Part shown: positions 46,741-57,309 of the stretch, piece after piece
Layout: the number at the start of each line of letters is the position of its first letter
Position numbering within the stretch: position 1 is the stretch's first letter
NCBI GenBank assembly: GCA_027490195.1
Contig: JAIXYN010000024.1
Location: 1 to 64,000, forward strand
Source of the DNA: Verrucomicrobiaceae bacterium
Lineage (GTDB): Bacteria > Verrucomicrobiota > Verrucomicrobiia > Verrucomicrobiales > Verrucomicrobiaceae
Length of the DNA: 64,000 nucleotides
Direction: 5' to 3'
Made by a program: the position numbers and the translations under genes
The notes under the pieces: model-generated
What the model saw: the letters and a program-made list of their open reading frames with translations, nothing else
The model's database searches: none
Told to the model about the DNA's origin: nothing

Positions 46741-49233
46741 ATGCAAAAGACCCCGCTTCAGTCACTCCGACACGTCGTTCCTCTGCACGGAATGGCCGTG
46801 GTGGCATGCGTGGCGTTGATCACAGTGCCTGTCTCGGCAGTGGACTATGAGAAGGAGATCAAGCCTCTGCTGAAGGAGCGCTGTTATGCCTGCCACGGGG
46901 CTTTGAAGCAGAAGGCAGGGCTGAGGCTGGACACCGCCACCGCCATGCGCAAGGGCGGTGACAATGGCAATATTCTCTCCGGCGATCCTGTGCTGCTGCT
47001 GGAGCGCGTGACAACCGCTGACAAAGATGACCGCATGCCGCCGGAAGGCGAGGGCTCCATGTTCACAGCGGAGCAGGTGGCCAAGTTGCAGGCCTGGGTT
47101 TCCGCCGGGGCTTCGGCTCCCGCGCAGGAAAAGTCCGAGGATGACCCGCGTGCGCACTGGGCCTACCAGCCGCCCCATTCATCAGGCCATTCCATGGATG
47201 CGCTACTGGCCGCGCGCCTTGCAGCGAAAGGATTGAAGCCGCAGCCGGAGGCCGCGCCAGAGCTTTGGCTGCGCCGCGTTTATCTGGATCTCATCGGTCT
47301 GCCTCCCACGCCCGCGCAGATTTATTCCTTTTTGAAGGATACTTCGGCCCCAGCGCGCTTGCGGCTGGTGGATCAGCTCCTGGCCACGCCTCAATACGGC
47401 GAGCGCTGGGCGCGTCACTTCATGGACATCTGGCGCTACTGCGACTGGTACGGTCTCGGCGCCCAGCTTCGCCACAGTCAAAAGCACATCTGGCACTGGC
47501 GCGACTGGATAGTGGAATCGCTCAATGCCGACAAGGGGTACGACCAGATGATTGTGCAGATGCTGGCTGCTGACGAACTTGCGCCGGAGGACCGCTCTAA
47601 TCTGCGCGCCACAGGCTTCCTAGCCCGAAGCTATTTTCTCTTTAACCGGACAACCTGGCTGGACGAGACCATTGAGCACACCTGCCGCGCCTTCCTCGGT
47701 CTGACGATGCAGTGCGTGAAGTGCCACGACCACAAGTATGATCCCATCGAGCAGGCGGACTACTACCGCATGCGTGCCATCTTCGAGCCTTTGCATGTGC
47801 GGCTTGATCCTTGGGAAGGGGAAGCTGATTTGGAGAAGAACGGGCTGCCGCGTGTGTTTGACCTGCATCTCGATCAGCTGACCTACCGCCATGTGCGTGG
47901 CGATGAAAAGAATGAGGACAAGTCCAAGCCGATGCCGCCCGGTGTGCCGCGTGTGCTGGAGTTTGCGTCGTATGAGCCCAAGGCGGTGAAGCTGCCGCCG
48001 GCGTCGTCTCGTCCGGTGCTGCTGCCGTTTGTCTTGAAAGATCATCTTGCGGCGGCGGATCAGCAGCTAGCACAAGCGCAGAAGGCCGCGGATGCTGGAG
48101 CCGTGAAGCTGGCGGGGCTCCGACTCTCCATGATTCGGGCGGTGTATGCCGCAGATCTGGCCAAGGGTGACAAGGCCATCGCGCAGGCGGCGGCGCTGGC
48201 CGAGGCGCGTTATGGCGAAGCCAAGGCGGAGGATGATCTTGCCAAAGCAGAGGCCGCGCCCAAGGCCAAGGAGGCAGACAAGAAGATCAAGGCTGCGCGG
48301 GAAGCGCTGGAGAAAGCCCGCAAGAAAGTGGGCGCTCCAGGAGACGTTTACACCTCGCTGCCTGCGAGTTTCAAAGCGCAGGAAGGCCCTGGGGAAGCTG
48401 GCAATGCCAAAGTGCAAACCTATCCTGAGACCAGCACGGGGCGCCGGCTGGCGTTGGCGCGATGGATTGCCGACAAGCGCAATCCGCTCACTGCGCGGGT
48501 GCTGGTGAATCACGTGTGGGCACGGCATTTTGGCGTGCCGTTGGTTGCAGATGTGGGCGACTTGGGCCGCCGCTCCTTATCGCCTTTACACCAGGATGTG
48601 CTCGACAATCTGACGACCGGCTTCATGGAGAACGGCTGGAGCATGAAGTGGCTGCATCGCACTCTGGTGCTATCGGATTTGTATCGGCGCAGCTCCTCCA
48701 ATGCGGGGGCTGATCCCCAAACTCTTGCCGCTGATCCGGACAATCACTTTCTCTGGCGCATGAATCCGCGACGCATGGAAAGCCAGCTCGTGCGCGACAG
48801 CCTGCTGCATCTCTCCGGTCGGTTGGATCTCACCCTAGGCGGTCCGAGCCTCGATCCCGCCAAAGCGGAGACCAGTCCCCGGCGCTCGTTGTATTTCATT
48901 CAAAACGCCGATGTGGAGCACCGCTTTCTGGCAGTCTTTGACAACAGCAACGTGCTGGAGTGCTACCGCCGCAACGAAAGTGTGGTGCCGCAGCAGGCGC
49001 TGGCGCTGACGAACAGCGGGCTCAGCCGTGAGTGTGCGAATGCGCTGGCTGCGTCGATGACCAAACTGGATGCGCCCATGTTTATCGATCAGTCGTTCCT
49101 TGCCATCCTGGGCCGCCAGCCGCTGGAGGCGGAGCGACAGGCCAGCCTCGAAGGCTTCCACGCCTTGAACGAGGACCGCAGTCTGTTTCTTCAGGCTCTC
49201 ATCAACCACAACGATTTCGTCACTCTGCGATGA
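46741..49233 (+). CDS. PSD1/DUF1549-DUF1553 planctomycete cytochrome c protein
   Basis: About 830 residues from the ATG at 46741, giving a signal peptide ([20 protein letters not shown]); an ATG at 46657 overlapping the previous stop is an alternative. The N-terminal cytochrome-like segment has [21 protein letters not shown]1549 (about 140-350) contains [20 protein letters not shown], a second haem c site. A charged coiled-coil-like insert (about 430-530) is followed by DUF1553 ([46 protein letters not shown]). These are secreted PVC proteins of unknown substrate, paired with DUF1501. Its stop overlaps the next ATG. Confidence 0.92.
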   Translation: MQKTPLQSLRHVVPLHGMAVVACVALITVPVSAVDYEKEIKPLLKERCYACHGALKQKAGLRLDTATAMRKGGDNGNILSGDPVLLLERVTTADKDDRMPPEGEGSMFTAEQVAKLQAWVSAGASAPAQEKSEDDPRAHWAYQPPHSSGHSMDALLAARLAAKGLKPQPEAAPELWLRRVYLDLIGLPPTPAQIYSFLKDTSAPARLRLVDQLLATPQYGERWARHFMDIWRYCDWYGLGAQLRHSQKHIWHWRDWIVESLNADKGYDQMIVQMLAADELAPEDRSNLRATGFLARSYFLFNRTTWLDETIEHTCRAFLGLTMQCVKCHDHKYDPIEQADYYRMRAIFEPLHVRLDPWEGEADLEKNGLPRVFDLHLDQLTYRHVRGDEKNEDKSKPMPPGVPRVLEFASYEPKAVKLPPASSRPVLLPFVLKDHLAAADQQLAQAQKAADAGAVKLAGLRLSMIRAVYAADLAKGDKAIAQAAALAEARYGEAKAEDDLAKAEAAPKAKEADKKIKAAREALEKARKKVGAPGDVYTSLPASFKAQEGPGEAGNAKVQTYPETSTGRRLALARWIADKRNPLTARVLVNHVWARHFGVPLVADVGDLGRRSLSPLHQDVLDNLTTGFMENGWSMKWLHRTLVLSDLYRRSSSNAGADPQTLAADPDNHFLWRMNPRRMESQLVRDSLLHLSGRLDLTLGGPSLDPAKAETSPRRSLYFIQNADVEHRFLAVFDNSNVLECYRRNESVVPQQALALTNSGLSRECANALAASMTKLDAPMFIDQSFLAILGRQPLEAERQASLEGFHALNEDRSLFLQALINHNDFVTLR

Positions 49234-50654
49234 TACCGCGCCTTCCACCCACGCCTTTCCTGCGCCGCGACATCCTTGGTGGACTCGGCAGCATCGCCGT
49301 CGCGTCCATGCTTCGAGGTGAGGAAGCATGGCTGCCGCCCGATGGCTTGCCGATGATTCCCCAGCGGGCCAAGCGTGTGATCTGGCTCTTCATGCGCGGT
49401 GGGGTGAGTCACATGGAGAGCTTTGACCCCAAGCCGATGCTCACCAAGTATGCGGGCAAGTCCATTGGCGAGACGCCTTACAAGGACGTGCAGAATCCGG
49501 AAAAGCTCAAAAAGGTGCGCGTGGTGGTGGTGAACGATGCGAATGGCCAGCAGCGCAATGTCATTTATCCACTGCAAACCGGCTACAAGCGCTACGGGCA
49601 GTGCGGGGTGGAGATCAGCGACTGGTTTCCGAACATTGGCTCCTGCGCGGACGAGATCGCCTTCATCCGCAGCATGTGGACCACGGATGACAACCACGGG
49701 GCGCAGGTGCAGTTTCACAGTGGAAGGCACATGCTGGAGCCACGGGTGCCGACGCTCGGTGCCTGGGTGACCTATGGCCTTGGCTCGATGACGGACAATC
49801 TGCCGTCCTTCATCAACATGGGACCGCGCTTTTTCGATGTGCGGGACGGCCACTATCTTGGCCCTGCCTATGACGCGGTGAACTTGAAGGTGGACCCGAA
49901 GAACCCGCTCACCTATGCCGCGCCGGAGTTTCAAATCGGTAAGCCGCAGCAGGAGGCTCAATTTGATCTCATCCACCGGCTCAATGGACTGAATGCCGAG
50001 CAGTATCCTGGCGACAAGACGCTCGTCGCGCGCATGAAGAGCTACCAACTGGCCTACAACATGCAGACCGCCGTGCCGGAGACGATGAACCTCGATGCTG
50101 AGAGTGCGGAAACCAAGAAGCTCTATGGCATGGATGACAAGGTGGCGGAACCGTTTGCGCGGCAGCTCATTGTGGCGCGTCGTCTTGCAGAGCGGGGCGT
50201 ACGCTTCATCCAGCTTCAGCATGGCGATGGTGCCGCCGGTGCGTGGGACTCGCATTCCGGGCTGAAGAAGAACCACTCCAGCCTCGCGCAGCAGGTGGAC
50301 AAGCCGATCTCCGGACTGCTGAAGGATCTCAAACAGCGCGGGATGCTGGATGACACGCTCGTCGTTTTTGCCACCGAATTTGGCCGCACGCCGGGCACGC
50401 AGGGCAGTGATGGCCGCGATCATCATCCGTATGGCTTCAGCGTGTGGATGGCGGGTGGGGGCATTAAGGGCGGTATGATCCATGGCGGCACCGATGAGCT
50501 CGGTTTTCACCCCGTTGAGCACCCGCACTATGTGACGGATGTGCATGCCACCATTCTTCATCAGCTTGGGCTGGATCCGCATCGCCTGGAGATCCCCGGC
50601 CGCAAGCGGCTGGAGCGGGATTTCGGCAAGGTGATTCCGCAGATCCTGGCGTGA
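49230..50654 (+). CDS. DUF1501 protein (sulfatase-fold relative)
   Basis: 474 residues from the ATG at 49230, which overlaps the PSD1 stop (ATGA). The N-terminal [18 protein letters not shown] is a Tat-like signal. DUF1501 has the alkaline-phosphatase/sulfatase fold: [70 protein letters not shown] and [18 protein letters not shown]. Its metal-site residues are like those of the superfamily, but the activity is unknown. It is always found next to PSD1-type proteins and probably acts with them in the periplasm. Confidence 0.93.
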   Translation: MIPRLPPTPFLRRDILGGLGSIAVASMLRGEEAWLPPDGLPMIPQRAKRVIWLFMRGGVSHMESFDPKPMLTKYAGKSIGETPYKDVQNPEKLKKVRVVVVNDANGQQRNVIYPLQTGYKRYGQCGVEISDWFPNIGSCADEIAFIRSMWTTDDNHGAQVQFHSGRHMLEPRVPTLGAWVTYGLGSMTDNLPSFINMGPRFFDVRDGHYLGPAYDAVNLKVDPKNPLTYAAPEFQIGKPQQEAQFDLIHRLNGLNAEQYPGDKTLVARMKSYQLAYNMQTAVPETMNLDAESAETKKLYGMDDKVAEPFARQLIVARRLAERGVRFIQLQHGDGAAGAWDSHSGLKKNHSSLAQQVDKPISGLLKDLKQRGMLDDTLVVFATEFGRTPGTQGSDGRDHHPYGFSVWMAGGGIKGGMIHGGTDELGFHPVEHPHYVTDVHATILHQLGLDPHRLEIPGRKRLERDFGKVIPQILA

Positions 50655-50667
50655 GGTGAAAATATCG

Positions 50668-50705
50668 GTTGCCGATTTAATGGAGGTGTGTCCAATATAT
50701 CGACA
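50668..50705 (+). promoter_or_regulatory. Two-box upstream element of tdh (shared with kbl)
   Basis: GTTGCC (50668-50673), 14 bp, then GTGTCCAATATA (50688-50699), with the tdh ATG 18 bp further on. The same two boxes with the same 14 bp spacing precede kbl. It could be a -35/-10 pair or an operator. An ATCGG-TTG-CCGAT inverted repeat overlaps the first box in this copy only (50664-50676). Confidence 0.6.
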
Positions 50706-50717
50706 TAAGCAGCCACT

Positions 50718-51746
50718 ATGAAAGCACTCGTCAAGGCACGGCCAGAACGCGGTCTCTGGCTCCAGGATGTCCCGGAGCCGCAAGTGGGCATCAATGATGT
50801 CCTCATCAAGGTTCGCAAAACGGGCATCTGCGGCACGGACCTGCACATCTACAAATGGGACGCCTGGGCGCAGAAGACGATCCCGGTGCCGATGGTCGTG
50901 GGGCATGAGTTTGTGGGGGAGGTCGTCGCGGTCGGTTCGAACGTGAATGACTTCCATGCCGGCGAGATCGTCAGTGCTGAGGGGCATGTGGTGTGCGGGC
51001 GTTGTCGCAACTGCCTCGCGGGTAGGCGTCACCTTTGCAAAGACACTGTGGGAATCGGTGTTAACCGCACAGGAGCTTTTGCAGAGTACATCAGCGTGCC
51101 GATGACCAATGTCTGGCATCATCGTGACGGTGTGGATGAAGAAGTCGCGAGCATTTTCGATCCCTTTGGCAATGCTGTGCACACGGCGCTGGCGTTTGAA
51201 TGCCTCGGCGAGGATGTGCTCATCACGGGGGCGGGGCCCATCGGCATCATGGCGATTCCGGTCGTGAAACATGCCGGGGCACGCCACGTCGTCATCACGG
51301 ACGTGAACGAGTATCGTCTCAACTTGGCGCGCCAGATGGGCGCGACGCGTGCGGTGAATGTGACGACCGAAAAGATCGAGGATGTGCAGAAGCAGCTAGG
51401 CATGAAGGAAGGCTTCGATGTAGGTCTCGAAATGAGCGGCAATGCCGCCGCCTTCCGCAGCATGATCGACAGCATGTGCCACGGCGGCAAGATTGCCATG
51501 CTTGGCATTCCCAGCGAGCAGATCGCGATCGACTGGAACAAGGTGATCTTTAACATGCTCACCATCCACGGCATCTATGGCCGTGAGATGTACGAGACCT
51601 GGTATCAGATGAGTGTGATGCTAGAAAGCGGCCTCAACATCAAGCCCGTGATCACGCATCGCTTCCACTATACCGAATTTGAGCAGGGATTCGACGCCAT
51701 GGAGTCCGGCAACTGCGGCAAAGTGGTGCTGGACTGGTCTGCTTAG
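50718..51746 (+). CDS. tdh: L-threonine 3-dehydrogenase
   Basis: A 342-residue zinc-dependent MDR enzyme that oxidises threonine to 2-amino-3-ketobutyrate with NAD. Cys38 ([12 protein letters not shown]) and the His/Glu in [11 protein letters not shown] bind catalytic zinc. [14 protein letters not shown] is the structural zinc site. The Rossmann motif is [20 protein letters not shown], and [19 protein letters not shown] follows. Similarity to E. coli Tdh is strong along the length. kbl, for the next step, lies 1.1 kb downstream beyond a LysR gene. Confidence 0.96.
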   Translation: MKALVKARPERGLWLQDVPEPQVGINDVLIKVRKTGICGTDLHIYKWDAWAQKTIPVPMVVGHEFVGEVVAVGSNVNDFHAGEIVSAEGHVVCGRCRNCLAGRRHLCKDTVGIGVNRTGAFAEYISVPMTNVWHHRDGVDEEVASIFDPFGNAVHTALAFECLGEDVLITGAGPIGIMAIPVVKHAGARHVVITDVNEYRLNLARQMGATRAVNVTTEKIEDVQKQLGMKEGFDVGLEMSGNAAAFRSMIDSMCHGGKIAMLGIPSEQIAIDWNKVIFNMLTIHGIYGREMYETWYQMSVMLESGLNIKPVITHRFHYTEFEQGFDAMESGNCGKVVLDWSA

Positions 51747-51777
51747 AGTTTCGGTTCTTGCTATTATCTTTGGTATT

Positions 51778-51796
51778 CGTTAGGAAAGACCTAACG
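51778..51796 (+). promoter_or_regulatory. Perfect inverted repeat abutting the LysR start codon
   Basis: CGTTAGG-AAAGA-CCTAACG, a 7 bp stem with a 5-nt loop, ends at the base before the LysR ATG. It includes the AGGAAAG likely ribosome-binding site, so it could hide it in RNA or be bound by the regulator as DNA. Confidence 0.6.
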
Positions 51797-52780
51797 ATGA
51801 AAGCCAAACCCAACGCTTCTCAAAGAATCGGCGCCTCCGCCGATACCCCAGCGCGCCGTTACTTCAAAGAGGTGCGGTTTCGGCAGATACGCGCGCTGGT
51901 GGAGTTGTCACGACAGGGCAGCTTTGCGGCGACTGCGGCGGCGATGGATCTGGCCGTGCCTTCGGTATGGCAGCAGATTCGAGCGTTGGAAGATGAGTAC
52001 GGCGTGCAGTTTGTCGTCGCGGAAGGCTCCAAAGTATCACTCACCGACGATGGCCGTGCGCTGGTGGATCTGGCGGCGCCGTTGGTTGAGTCCTTTGACG
52101 GCTTGCGGGCGATGTTTGAGGATCAGCGGAGCACCGCAGTGCGTACATTGACGGTCGTAGCGCCATCGGCCATGCTCACTGGGGCACTTCGGAAGCCCAT
52201 CATTCTGTATCGTCAGAATCACCCGAAGGTGAAACTCGTCCTGCTGGACCGTCCCTCCTACCTGGCCAGGAAGGTGATCGAGCAGGATGAGGCAGATTTG
52301 GCAATCATGGGCATGGCCACGGGTGACGAGGTAATGCCGCAGTTCCAATACCAGCAGCTGGCGCGCTATGCCTTTTATCTCATGTGTCCTGCGAATCATG
52401 AGCTGACGCGTGCGCGTCAGCTCACCCTGGCAAACATCGTCAGCCAGCCATTGGTGCTGGCTCCGGTGGAAAGCAGTTCCCACCGGCAGATTCGGCAGGT
52501 GTTTGCCCAAGCCGGGCTGGGCGACCGCATGAATGTGACAATGACGGCCACGAACCGCGCTTTGCTGCTGAACTATGTCGCCATCGGGTTCGGCATTGCC
52601 ATTGGCACCAGCGCCGCCAGTGTGAAGCCACCGAAACGCGGGGCCGGAGAGGCTGAGGTCGTCGTGCGCGAAGTTGCTGCATTGTTTGGCCATGAGGAAG
52701 TCTTTCTGGTGCAACGCAAGGGCCGTTTTGAACCAGCGCATGTCCGAGCTTTTCGAGAGCTGGTGGTGAAGGCCTTTTAA
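51797..52780 (+). CDS. LysR-family transcriptional regulator
   Basis: 327 residues from the ATG at 51797; the frame is open from 51758. The N-terminal winged helix-turn-helix is FRQIRALVELSRQGSFAATA, AMDLAVPSVWQQIRALEDEY. The C-terminal half is the periplasmic-binding-like effector domain (PIILYRQNHPKVKLVLLDRP, EQDEADLAIMGMATGD, ALLLNYVAIGFGIAIGTSAA). It lies between tdh and kbl in the same direction, so control of threonine catabolism is the simplest guess. The ligand is unknown. Confidence 0.92.
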   Translation: MKAKPNASQRIGASADTPARRYFKEVRFRQIRALVELSRQGSFAATAAAMDLAVPSVWQQIRALEDEYGVQFVVAEGSKVSLTDDGRALVDLAAPLVESFDGLRAMFEDQRSTAVRTLTVVAPSAMLTGALRKPIILYRQNHPKVKLVLLDRPSYLARKVIEQDEADLAIMGMATGDEVMPQFQYQQLARYAFYLMCPANHELTRARQLTLANIVSQPLVLAPVESSSHRQIRQVFAQAGLGDRMNVTMTATNRALLLNYVAIGFGIAIGTSAASVKPPKRGAGEAEVVVREVAALFGHEEVFLVQRKGRFEPAHVRAFRELVVKAF

Positions 52781-52848
52781 AGCTGAAGCAGCATCATTCG
52801 GTGAAGAGGAATGGTCTGTGAAGGTGTGATTTGCTCAGCAAAATCCTA

Positions 52849-52887
52849 GTTGCCAAAATACAGGATGAGTGTCCAATATACCGGCAG
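52849..52887 (+). promoter_or_regulatory. Two-box upstream element of kbl (shared with tdh)
   Basis: GTTGCC (52849-52854), 14 bp, GTGTCCAATATA (52869-52880), then 9 bp to the kbl ATG at 52890. If AATATA is a -10 box the transcript would be nearly leaderless. Confidence 0.6.
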
Positions 52888-52889
52888 AC

Positions 52890-54080
52890 ATGAATCCGAC
52901 CTTTTCGACTCACCTCGTTGCGCAGATCGAGGCCATACGCGCTGCTGGCACTTACAAGAGGGAGCGCGTGCTTTCCACACCCCAGGGCACGCTGGTGCGG
53001 GCGAATGGCGGCAAGGCGGTGCTGAACATGTGTGCGAATAACTACCTCGGCCTCGCGCAGAACCCGCAGGTGCGGCAGGCAGCGCATGAGGCGCTGGAGC
53101 ACTGGGGCTACGGACTGGCGAGCGTGCGTTTCATCTGCGGTACGCAGGGAGTGCACAAGGAACTGGAGGCTTCGTTGTCGGACTTCCTCGGCACGGAGGA
53201 CACCATCCTTTACGGTTCCTGCTTCGATGCCAATGGAGGTCTGTTTGAGACGATCCTCGGCCCCGAAGATGCGATCATCAGCGATGAACTGAACCACGCC
53301 TCCATTATTGATGGCGTGCGTTTGTGCAAAGCGCAGCGCTATCGATACAAAAACTGCGACATGGCCGATCTGGAGGCGCAGTTGATTGTGGCGGATGAGA
53401 AAGGCGCTCGTTTTAAACTGATCGCCACCGATGGCGTGTTTTCCATGGACGGTTTCATTGCTCCGTTAAAAGCGATCTGTGATCTGGCGGACAAATACCA
53501 AGCGATGGTGATGGTGGACGACTCCCATGCCGTCGGGTTCATGGGCAAAACAGGCCGTGGCACCCATGAGCATGAAGATGTCATGGGACGCATTGACATT
53601 CTCACGGGGACGCTGGGCAAAGCCCTCGGTGGCGCGAGTGGCGGGTACACCAGCGGGAAAAAGGAAATCATCGAACTGCTGCGGCAGCGTTCGCGGCCTT
53701 ACCTTTTTTCCAACACGCTCTGTCCCAGCATCGCGGGTGCGTCTATTGCGGCGCTAGAAATGCTGAAGCAGTCCACTTGTTTGCGCGATCAGCTTGAAGC
53801 CAACACGCGCTTTTTCCGCGAGCAGATGAGCGCCGCAGGATTTGACATCGTGCCCGGCGAGCACCCCATCGTCCCCGTGATGCTTGGCGATGCGGCGCTG
53901 GCTTCCAAATTTGCCGACGCGATGCTGGAGCGAGGCGTTTACGTCATCGGCTTCAGTTATCCTGTGGTACCCCAAGGCAAGGCGCGAATCCGCACGCAGA
54001 TAAGCTCCGCACATACTCGGGCGGATTTGGAGCACGCGGTGCAGGCGTTTGTTGGAGTGAAGCAGGCGCTTGGAGTGTGA
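52890..54080 (+). CDS. kbl: Glycine C-acetyltransferase (2-amino-3-ketobutyrate CoA ligase)
   Basis: 396 residues from the ATG at 52890 ([20 protein letters not shown]), which lines up with the E. coli Kbl N-terminus; a GTG at 52869 lies inside the conserved upstream element and is less likely. PLP-dependent class II alpha-oxoamine synthase: [48 protein letters not shown] and the PLP lysine in [17 protein letters not shown]. It cleaves 2-amino-3-ketobutyrate with CoA to glycine and acetyl-CoA, the step after Tdh. Followed by a UPF0126-family membrane protein. Confidence 0.96.
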   Translation: MNPTFSTHLVAQIEAIRAAGTYKRERVLSTPQGTLVRANGGKAVLNMCANNYLGLAQNPQVRQAAHEALEHWGYGLASVRFICGTQGVHKELEASLSDFLGTEDTILYGSCFDANGGLFETILGPEDAIISDELNHASIIDGVRLCKAQRYRYKNCDMADLEAQLIVADEKGARFKLIATDGVFSMDGFIAPLKAICDLADKYQAMVMVDDSHAVGFMGKTGRGTHEHEDVMGRIDILTGTLGKALGGASGGYTSGKKEIIELLRQRSRPYLFSNTLCPSIAGASIAALEMLKQSTCLRDQLEANTRFFREQMSAAGFDIVPGEHPIVPVMLGDAALASKFADAMLERGVYVIGFSYPVVPQGKARIRTQISSAHTRADLEHAVQAFVGVKQALGV

Positions 54081-54158
54081 GCACCTTTGTCGTCAATATG
54101 CCTGTTCGTTCTTGCTCGAGACATCATTGGAAGTGGGGAATATAGGAAGTACTGAACC

Positions 54159-54779
54159 ATGCCGCCCTGGATCGAATACTTTGCCGTCACTGTCTGCGCG
54201 ATCACTGCCGTGCTGGCAGCGGAAGGGAAACGAATGGATTTGTTCGGCGTGATGGTCTTGGCGCTGGTGACGGCGGTAGGGGGTGGGACGATTCGTGATT
54301 TATGCCTTGGTGTGCGTCCATTGATCTGGATCGAGCAACCTATGTACTTATGGACAGCTTTGATTGCTGCGATGGCGACGTTTGTGACGGTACGCTTCAT
54401 TCATCCTCCGCACCGGCTGCTCGCCGTTGCGGATGCGTTTGGGCTGGCATTGTTTGGCATCGCAGGCACTGAAAAGGCGCTCACGCTTGGCACGTCCGGC
54501 ATTGTGGCAGTCCTGCTGGGCATCGTCACCGGTGTCGCAGGTGGCATTCTGCGTGATGTGCTGCGCGGCGAGTTGCCGCTCGTTTTCCAGCCCGATGTGA
54601 ATCTGTATGCAACGGCTGTTTTCGCCGGGGCGTTGGTGTTTGTACTGCTGCGTGTGTGGCTGCCAGCTTCGGAAAGTCACCGCTACATCGGCATGGCTGT
54701 CATTCTTGTGCTGCGCCTTGCCGCGATGCGCTGGAAGCTGCGTTTGCCGGCGTATCGGAGCCGGATTTCCGCACCGTAA
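54159..54779 (+). CDS. UPF0126/TRIC-family membrane protein, possible glycine transporter
   Basis: 206 residues, two repeats of three transmembrane helices plus one. Each half has the family GG(T/I)(I/L)RD motif: VGGGTIRDLCLGVRPLIW near 45 and AGGILRDVLRGELPLVF near 130. The family (YicG/UPF0126, Pfam glycine transporter) resembles trimeric intracellular cation channels. Its place after kbl fits export or uptake of glycine made by the Tdh-Kbl route, but cation transport is an alternative. It starts 78 bp after kbl. Confidence 0.9.
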   Translation: MPPWIEYFAVTVCAITAVLAAEGKRMDLFGVMVLALVTAVGGGTIRDLCLGVRPLIWIEQPMYLWTALIAAMATFVTVRFIHPPHRLLAVADAFGLALFGIAGTEKALTLGTSGIVAVLLGIVTGVAGGILRDVLRGELPLVFQPDVNLYATAVFAGALVFVLLRVWLPASESHRYIGMAVILVLRLAAMRWKLRLPAYRSRISAP

Positions 54780-54828
54780 ATTAAGCTTCTCGAAAGGCAC
54801 GGGGAGGATGGGCTGTTTTCAATGAGCT

Positions 54829-55878
54829 ATGAACCGCCGCCATTTCATCACCACTGCCGCCGCTACCGCTCTTTCCGCCCCGTTTGTGCGGGCGCAGAGT
54901 AAAACCTCGCTTCAGGGTGCCATCATTGGGCATGGGGAGCATCGGTATCGAGTTGATCTGGAGTGGTGCAAGGCGAAGCGCGAGGTGCATCCGGTGAAGA
55001 ACTGCCATGAAATGGTCATGGATGCGCAGAAGCGTCTGATCATGATCACTGACGAGGCGAAGAACAACGTCCTAATCTTCGACAAGGAGGGGAAGGTGCT
55101 CGATGCGTGGACGCTGAAGCTGCGCGGCGGCCACGGCCTGAGTCTGGATGTGCGGGATGGCAAGGAGCACCTGCTGCTGTGCGATCCGGGCGCTGGCCGC
55201 GTGGTGAAAACCACGCTGACTGGCGAGGTCGTGCTGGAACTGCCACATGCCAAGGACTGCGGCGCGTATGACGCTGTGACCAAGTATGCGCCCACAGAAG
55301 CAGTGGCAGGGCCGAATGGCGACATCTATGTGGCCGACGGCTACGGCTCACAGTTCATCCTGCAGTTTGACGCCACAGGAAAATTCATCCGTAAATTCGG
55401 CGGCAACAGTACGCAGGCGATGAACGCTGGCAAATTCATGCAGGCGCATGGTGTTACCATCGACACACGCGGTCCTACACCGCTGGTGCTATGCACAGAA
55501 CGCATTCGCAATGAGTTCCACTGGTATCAGCTCGACGGCACCTATTCGCATTCCGTGTATTTGCCCGGTGCCTTCATGAGTCGGCCGGTTATTGCGGGTG
55601 ATCTGCTGCTCTCCGGCGTGTGCTTCGGCATGAAACCGAACGATTACCGCATGTGGCGTGAGCGGGGGTTCATCATCATTCTCGACAAGAACAACCGTGT
55701 CATTTCCGCTCCGGGCGGTCAGCAACCGAAATACGAGGGCGATCAGGTTGGTCTGCTGTTGCAGGACCAGCCGGTGTTCCGAAATGTGCATGACGTGTGT
55801 GTCGATGACGCGGGCGATCTTTATGGCTGCCAGTGGAACGCGGATCAGGTGTATCCGTACAAGCTCCATCGGGTGTGA
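54829..55878 (+). CDS. Exported NHL-repeat six-bladed propeller protein
   Basis: A 349-residue protein with a Tat-like signal (MNRRHFITTAAATALSAPFV). Repeats: KNNVLIFDKEGKVLDAWTLK, NGDIYVADGYGSQFILQFDA, TGKFIRKFGGNSTQAMNAGK, HDVCVDDAGDLYGCQWNAD. NHL propellers bind ligands or act as peptidyl-alpha-hydroxyglycine lyases; no lyase residues were confirmed. It precedes a DUF1501 protein gene by 27 bp and may be co-transcribed with it. Confidence 0.88.
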   Translation: MNRRHFITTAAATALSAPFVRAQSKTSLQGAIIGHGEHRYRVDLEWCKAKREVHPVKNCHEMVMDAQKRLIMITDEAKNNVLIFDKEGKVLDAWTLKLRGGHGLSLDVRDGKEHLLLCDPGAGRVVKTTLTGEVVLELPHAKDCGAYDAVTKYAPTEAVAGPNGDIYVADGYGSQFILQFDATGKFIRKFGGNSTQAMNAGKFMQAHGVTIDTRGPTPLVLCTERIRNEFHWYQLDGTYSHSVYLPGAFMSRPVIAGDLLLSGVCFGMKPNDYRMWRERGFIIILDKNNRVISAPGGQQPKYEGDQVGLLLQDQPVFRNVHDVCVDDAGDLYGCQWNADQVYPYKLHRV

Positions 55879-55905
55879 TAGAGCCACGCCTGCTGGGCGT
55901 AGTTG

Positions 55906-57297
55906 ATGGCGTCCATGCAGCCACATCTTCCAACCACTGCTTTCAATCGCCGCGAATGGCTGCGCGTTGGTGGGTTGGGTTGTTTGGGGCTGTCGCTGCC
56001 ATCCGTGCTGAATGCGAGTTCTCGCAGCAAGGACGCGTCATATGGCCGGGCAAAAAGCTGCATCATTCTGTTTCTCAGCGGCGGGCCACCGCAGCATGAG
56101 ACGTTTGATCCGAAGCCGGACGCACCGCTGGAGATTCGCGGTGATTTCAAGTCGATCCCGACCTCGGTGCCTGGGATTCATTTCTCCGAGACGCTGCCGC
56201 GCACGGCCAAGCTGATGCAGCACCTCGCGGTGATCCGCTCGATGACCACGGGCATCAACGCGCATTCGACCAGCGGCTGCTTCATGCTCACGGGCTATGC
56301 ACCGGCGTCGAAAGCTGAAAACGTTCCGCCGAGTGCGAATGACTGGCCGAGCATCGCGTCCGTGGTCGGCGCGCTGAAACCGAGTGTGCGATCGCCGCTG
56401 TCGTCGGTCGTTTTGCCGGAACGTCTCGAAAACAATGGCAACGTCGTGTGGCCCGGCCAGAACGGCGGCTTCATGGGAGCGCCGTGGCATCCGCAGCTTA
56501 TCAAGTGCAATCCCAGCGCCGAGCGTCTGCGCATCGAAGGCATGAGTTTGACGGACGGCATGACGGATTTGCGTTTTTCCGAACGCGGCAGCCTGCTGCG
56601 GCAGTTGGACGTGCAATTTCGCCGCTCACTGGCGAATCCGCTCATGGAGGAGACGGATGCGATGCAACATCGTGCTTTTGATTTGATTCACTCGGAGGCC
56701 AGCCGCTCCGCGTTGGAAATCGAGCGCGAGCCGGTGGCGATGCGGGATCGCTACGGCAGACATAAATTCGGCCAGAGCGTGCTGCTGGCGCGTCGTCTGG
56801 TGGAGGCCGGAGTGCGGCTGGTGCAGGTGAACTGGCCGCGCGAGCCTGGTGATGACAAAGAAGGCAGTCCGCTGTGGGACACGCACCAGCGCAACGGCCC
56901 GCGTGTGCGCGAGGTATTGTGTCCGCAGTTCGACATCGCTTACTCCACGCTCATTCAAGATCTGCATTCGCGTGGTTTGCTGGATGAAACACTCGTCGTC
57001 GTCATGGGCGAGTTTGGTCGCTCGCCCATCATCAACAAAAGCGGCGGGCGCGATCACTGGGGCAATGTGTTCTCAGTCGCCATGGCTGGTGCGGGCATCG
57101 CCGGTGGCCAAATCATCGGCGCGAGCGACAAGACTGGTGGTTCTCCATCGGATCAGCCCGTGCGTCCGCCGGACCTTGCCGCGACGATTTTCCACCTGCT
57201 GGGCATTCATCCCAATCACGAATTCATGGACGCGCTGCAGCGCCCGCGCACTGTCACAGACAGCGGCGTGCCGCTGCGCGAACTCGTCGGCGTTTAA
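55906..57297 (+). CDS. DUF1501 protein, second copy
   Basis: About 463 residues from the ATG at 55906; an ATG at 55915 is also possible. Tat-like signal FNRREWLRVGGLGCLGLSLP. Sulfatase-fold hallmarks: IILFLSGGPPQHETFDPKPD, VIRSMTTGINAHSTSGCFML, LVEAGVRLVQVNWPREPGDD, ETLVVVMGEFGRSPIINK and GGRDHWGNVFSVAMAGAGI. Unlike the other two copies here, no PSD1 gene lies beside it; its partners are an NHL protein and a two-domain hydrolase. Catalytic role unknown. Confidence 0.93.
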   Translation: MASMQPHLPTTAFNRREWLRVGGLGCLGLSLPSVLNASSRSKDASYGRAKSCIILFLSGGPPQHETFDPKPDAPLEIRGDFKSIPTSVPGIHFSETLPRTAKLMQHLAVIRSMTTGINAHSTSGCFMLTGYAPASKAENVPPSANDWPSIASVVGALKPSVRSPLSSVVLPERLENNGNVVWPGQNGGFMGAPWHPQLIKCNPSAERLRIEGMSLTDGMTDLRFSERGSLLRQLDVQFRRSLANPLMEETDAMQHRAFDLIHSEASRSALEIEREPVAMRDRYGRHKFGQSVLLARRLVEAGVRLVQVNWPREPGDDKEGSPLWDTHQRNGPRVREVLCPQFDIAYSTLIQDLHSRGLLDETLVVVMGEFGRSPIINKSGGRDHWGNVFSVAMAGAGIAGGQIIGASDKTGGSPSDQPVRPPDLAATIFHLLGIHPNHEFMDALQRPRTVTDSGVPLRELVGV

Positions 57298-57309
57298 TCT
57301 TTCCACTAC

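Noticed and set aside
49191-51287. 698-codon minus-strand frame across the DUF1501 and tdh genes
   Set aside because: It crosses two well-supported plus-strand genes and has no recognisable domain.
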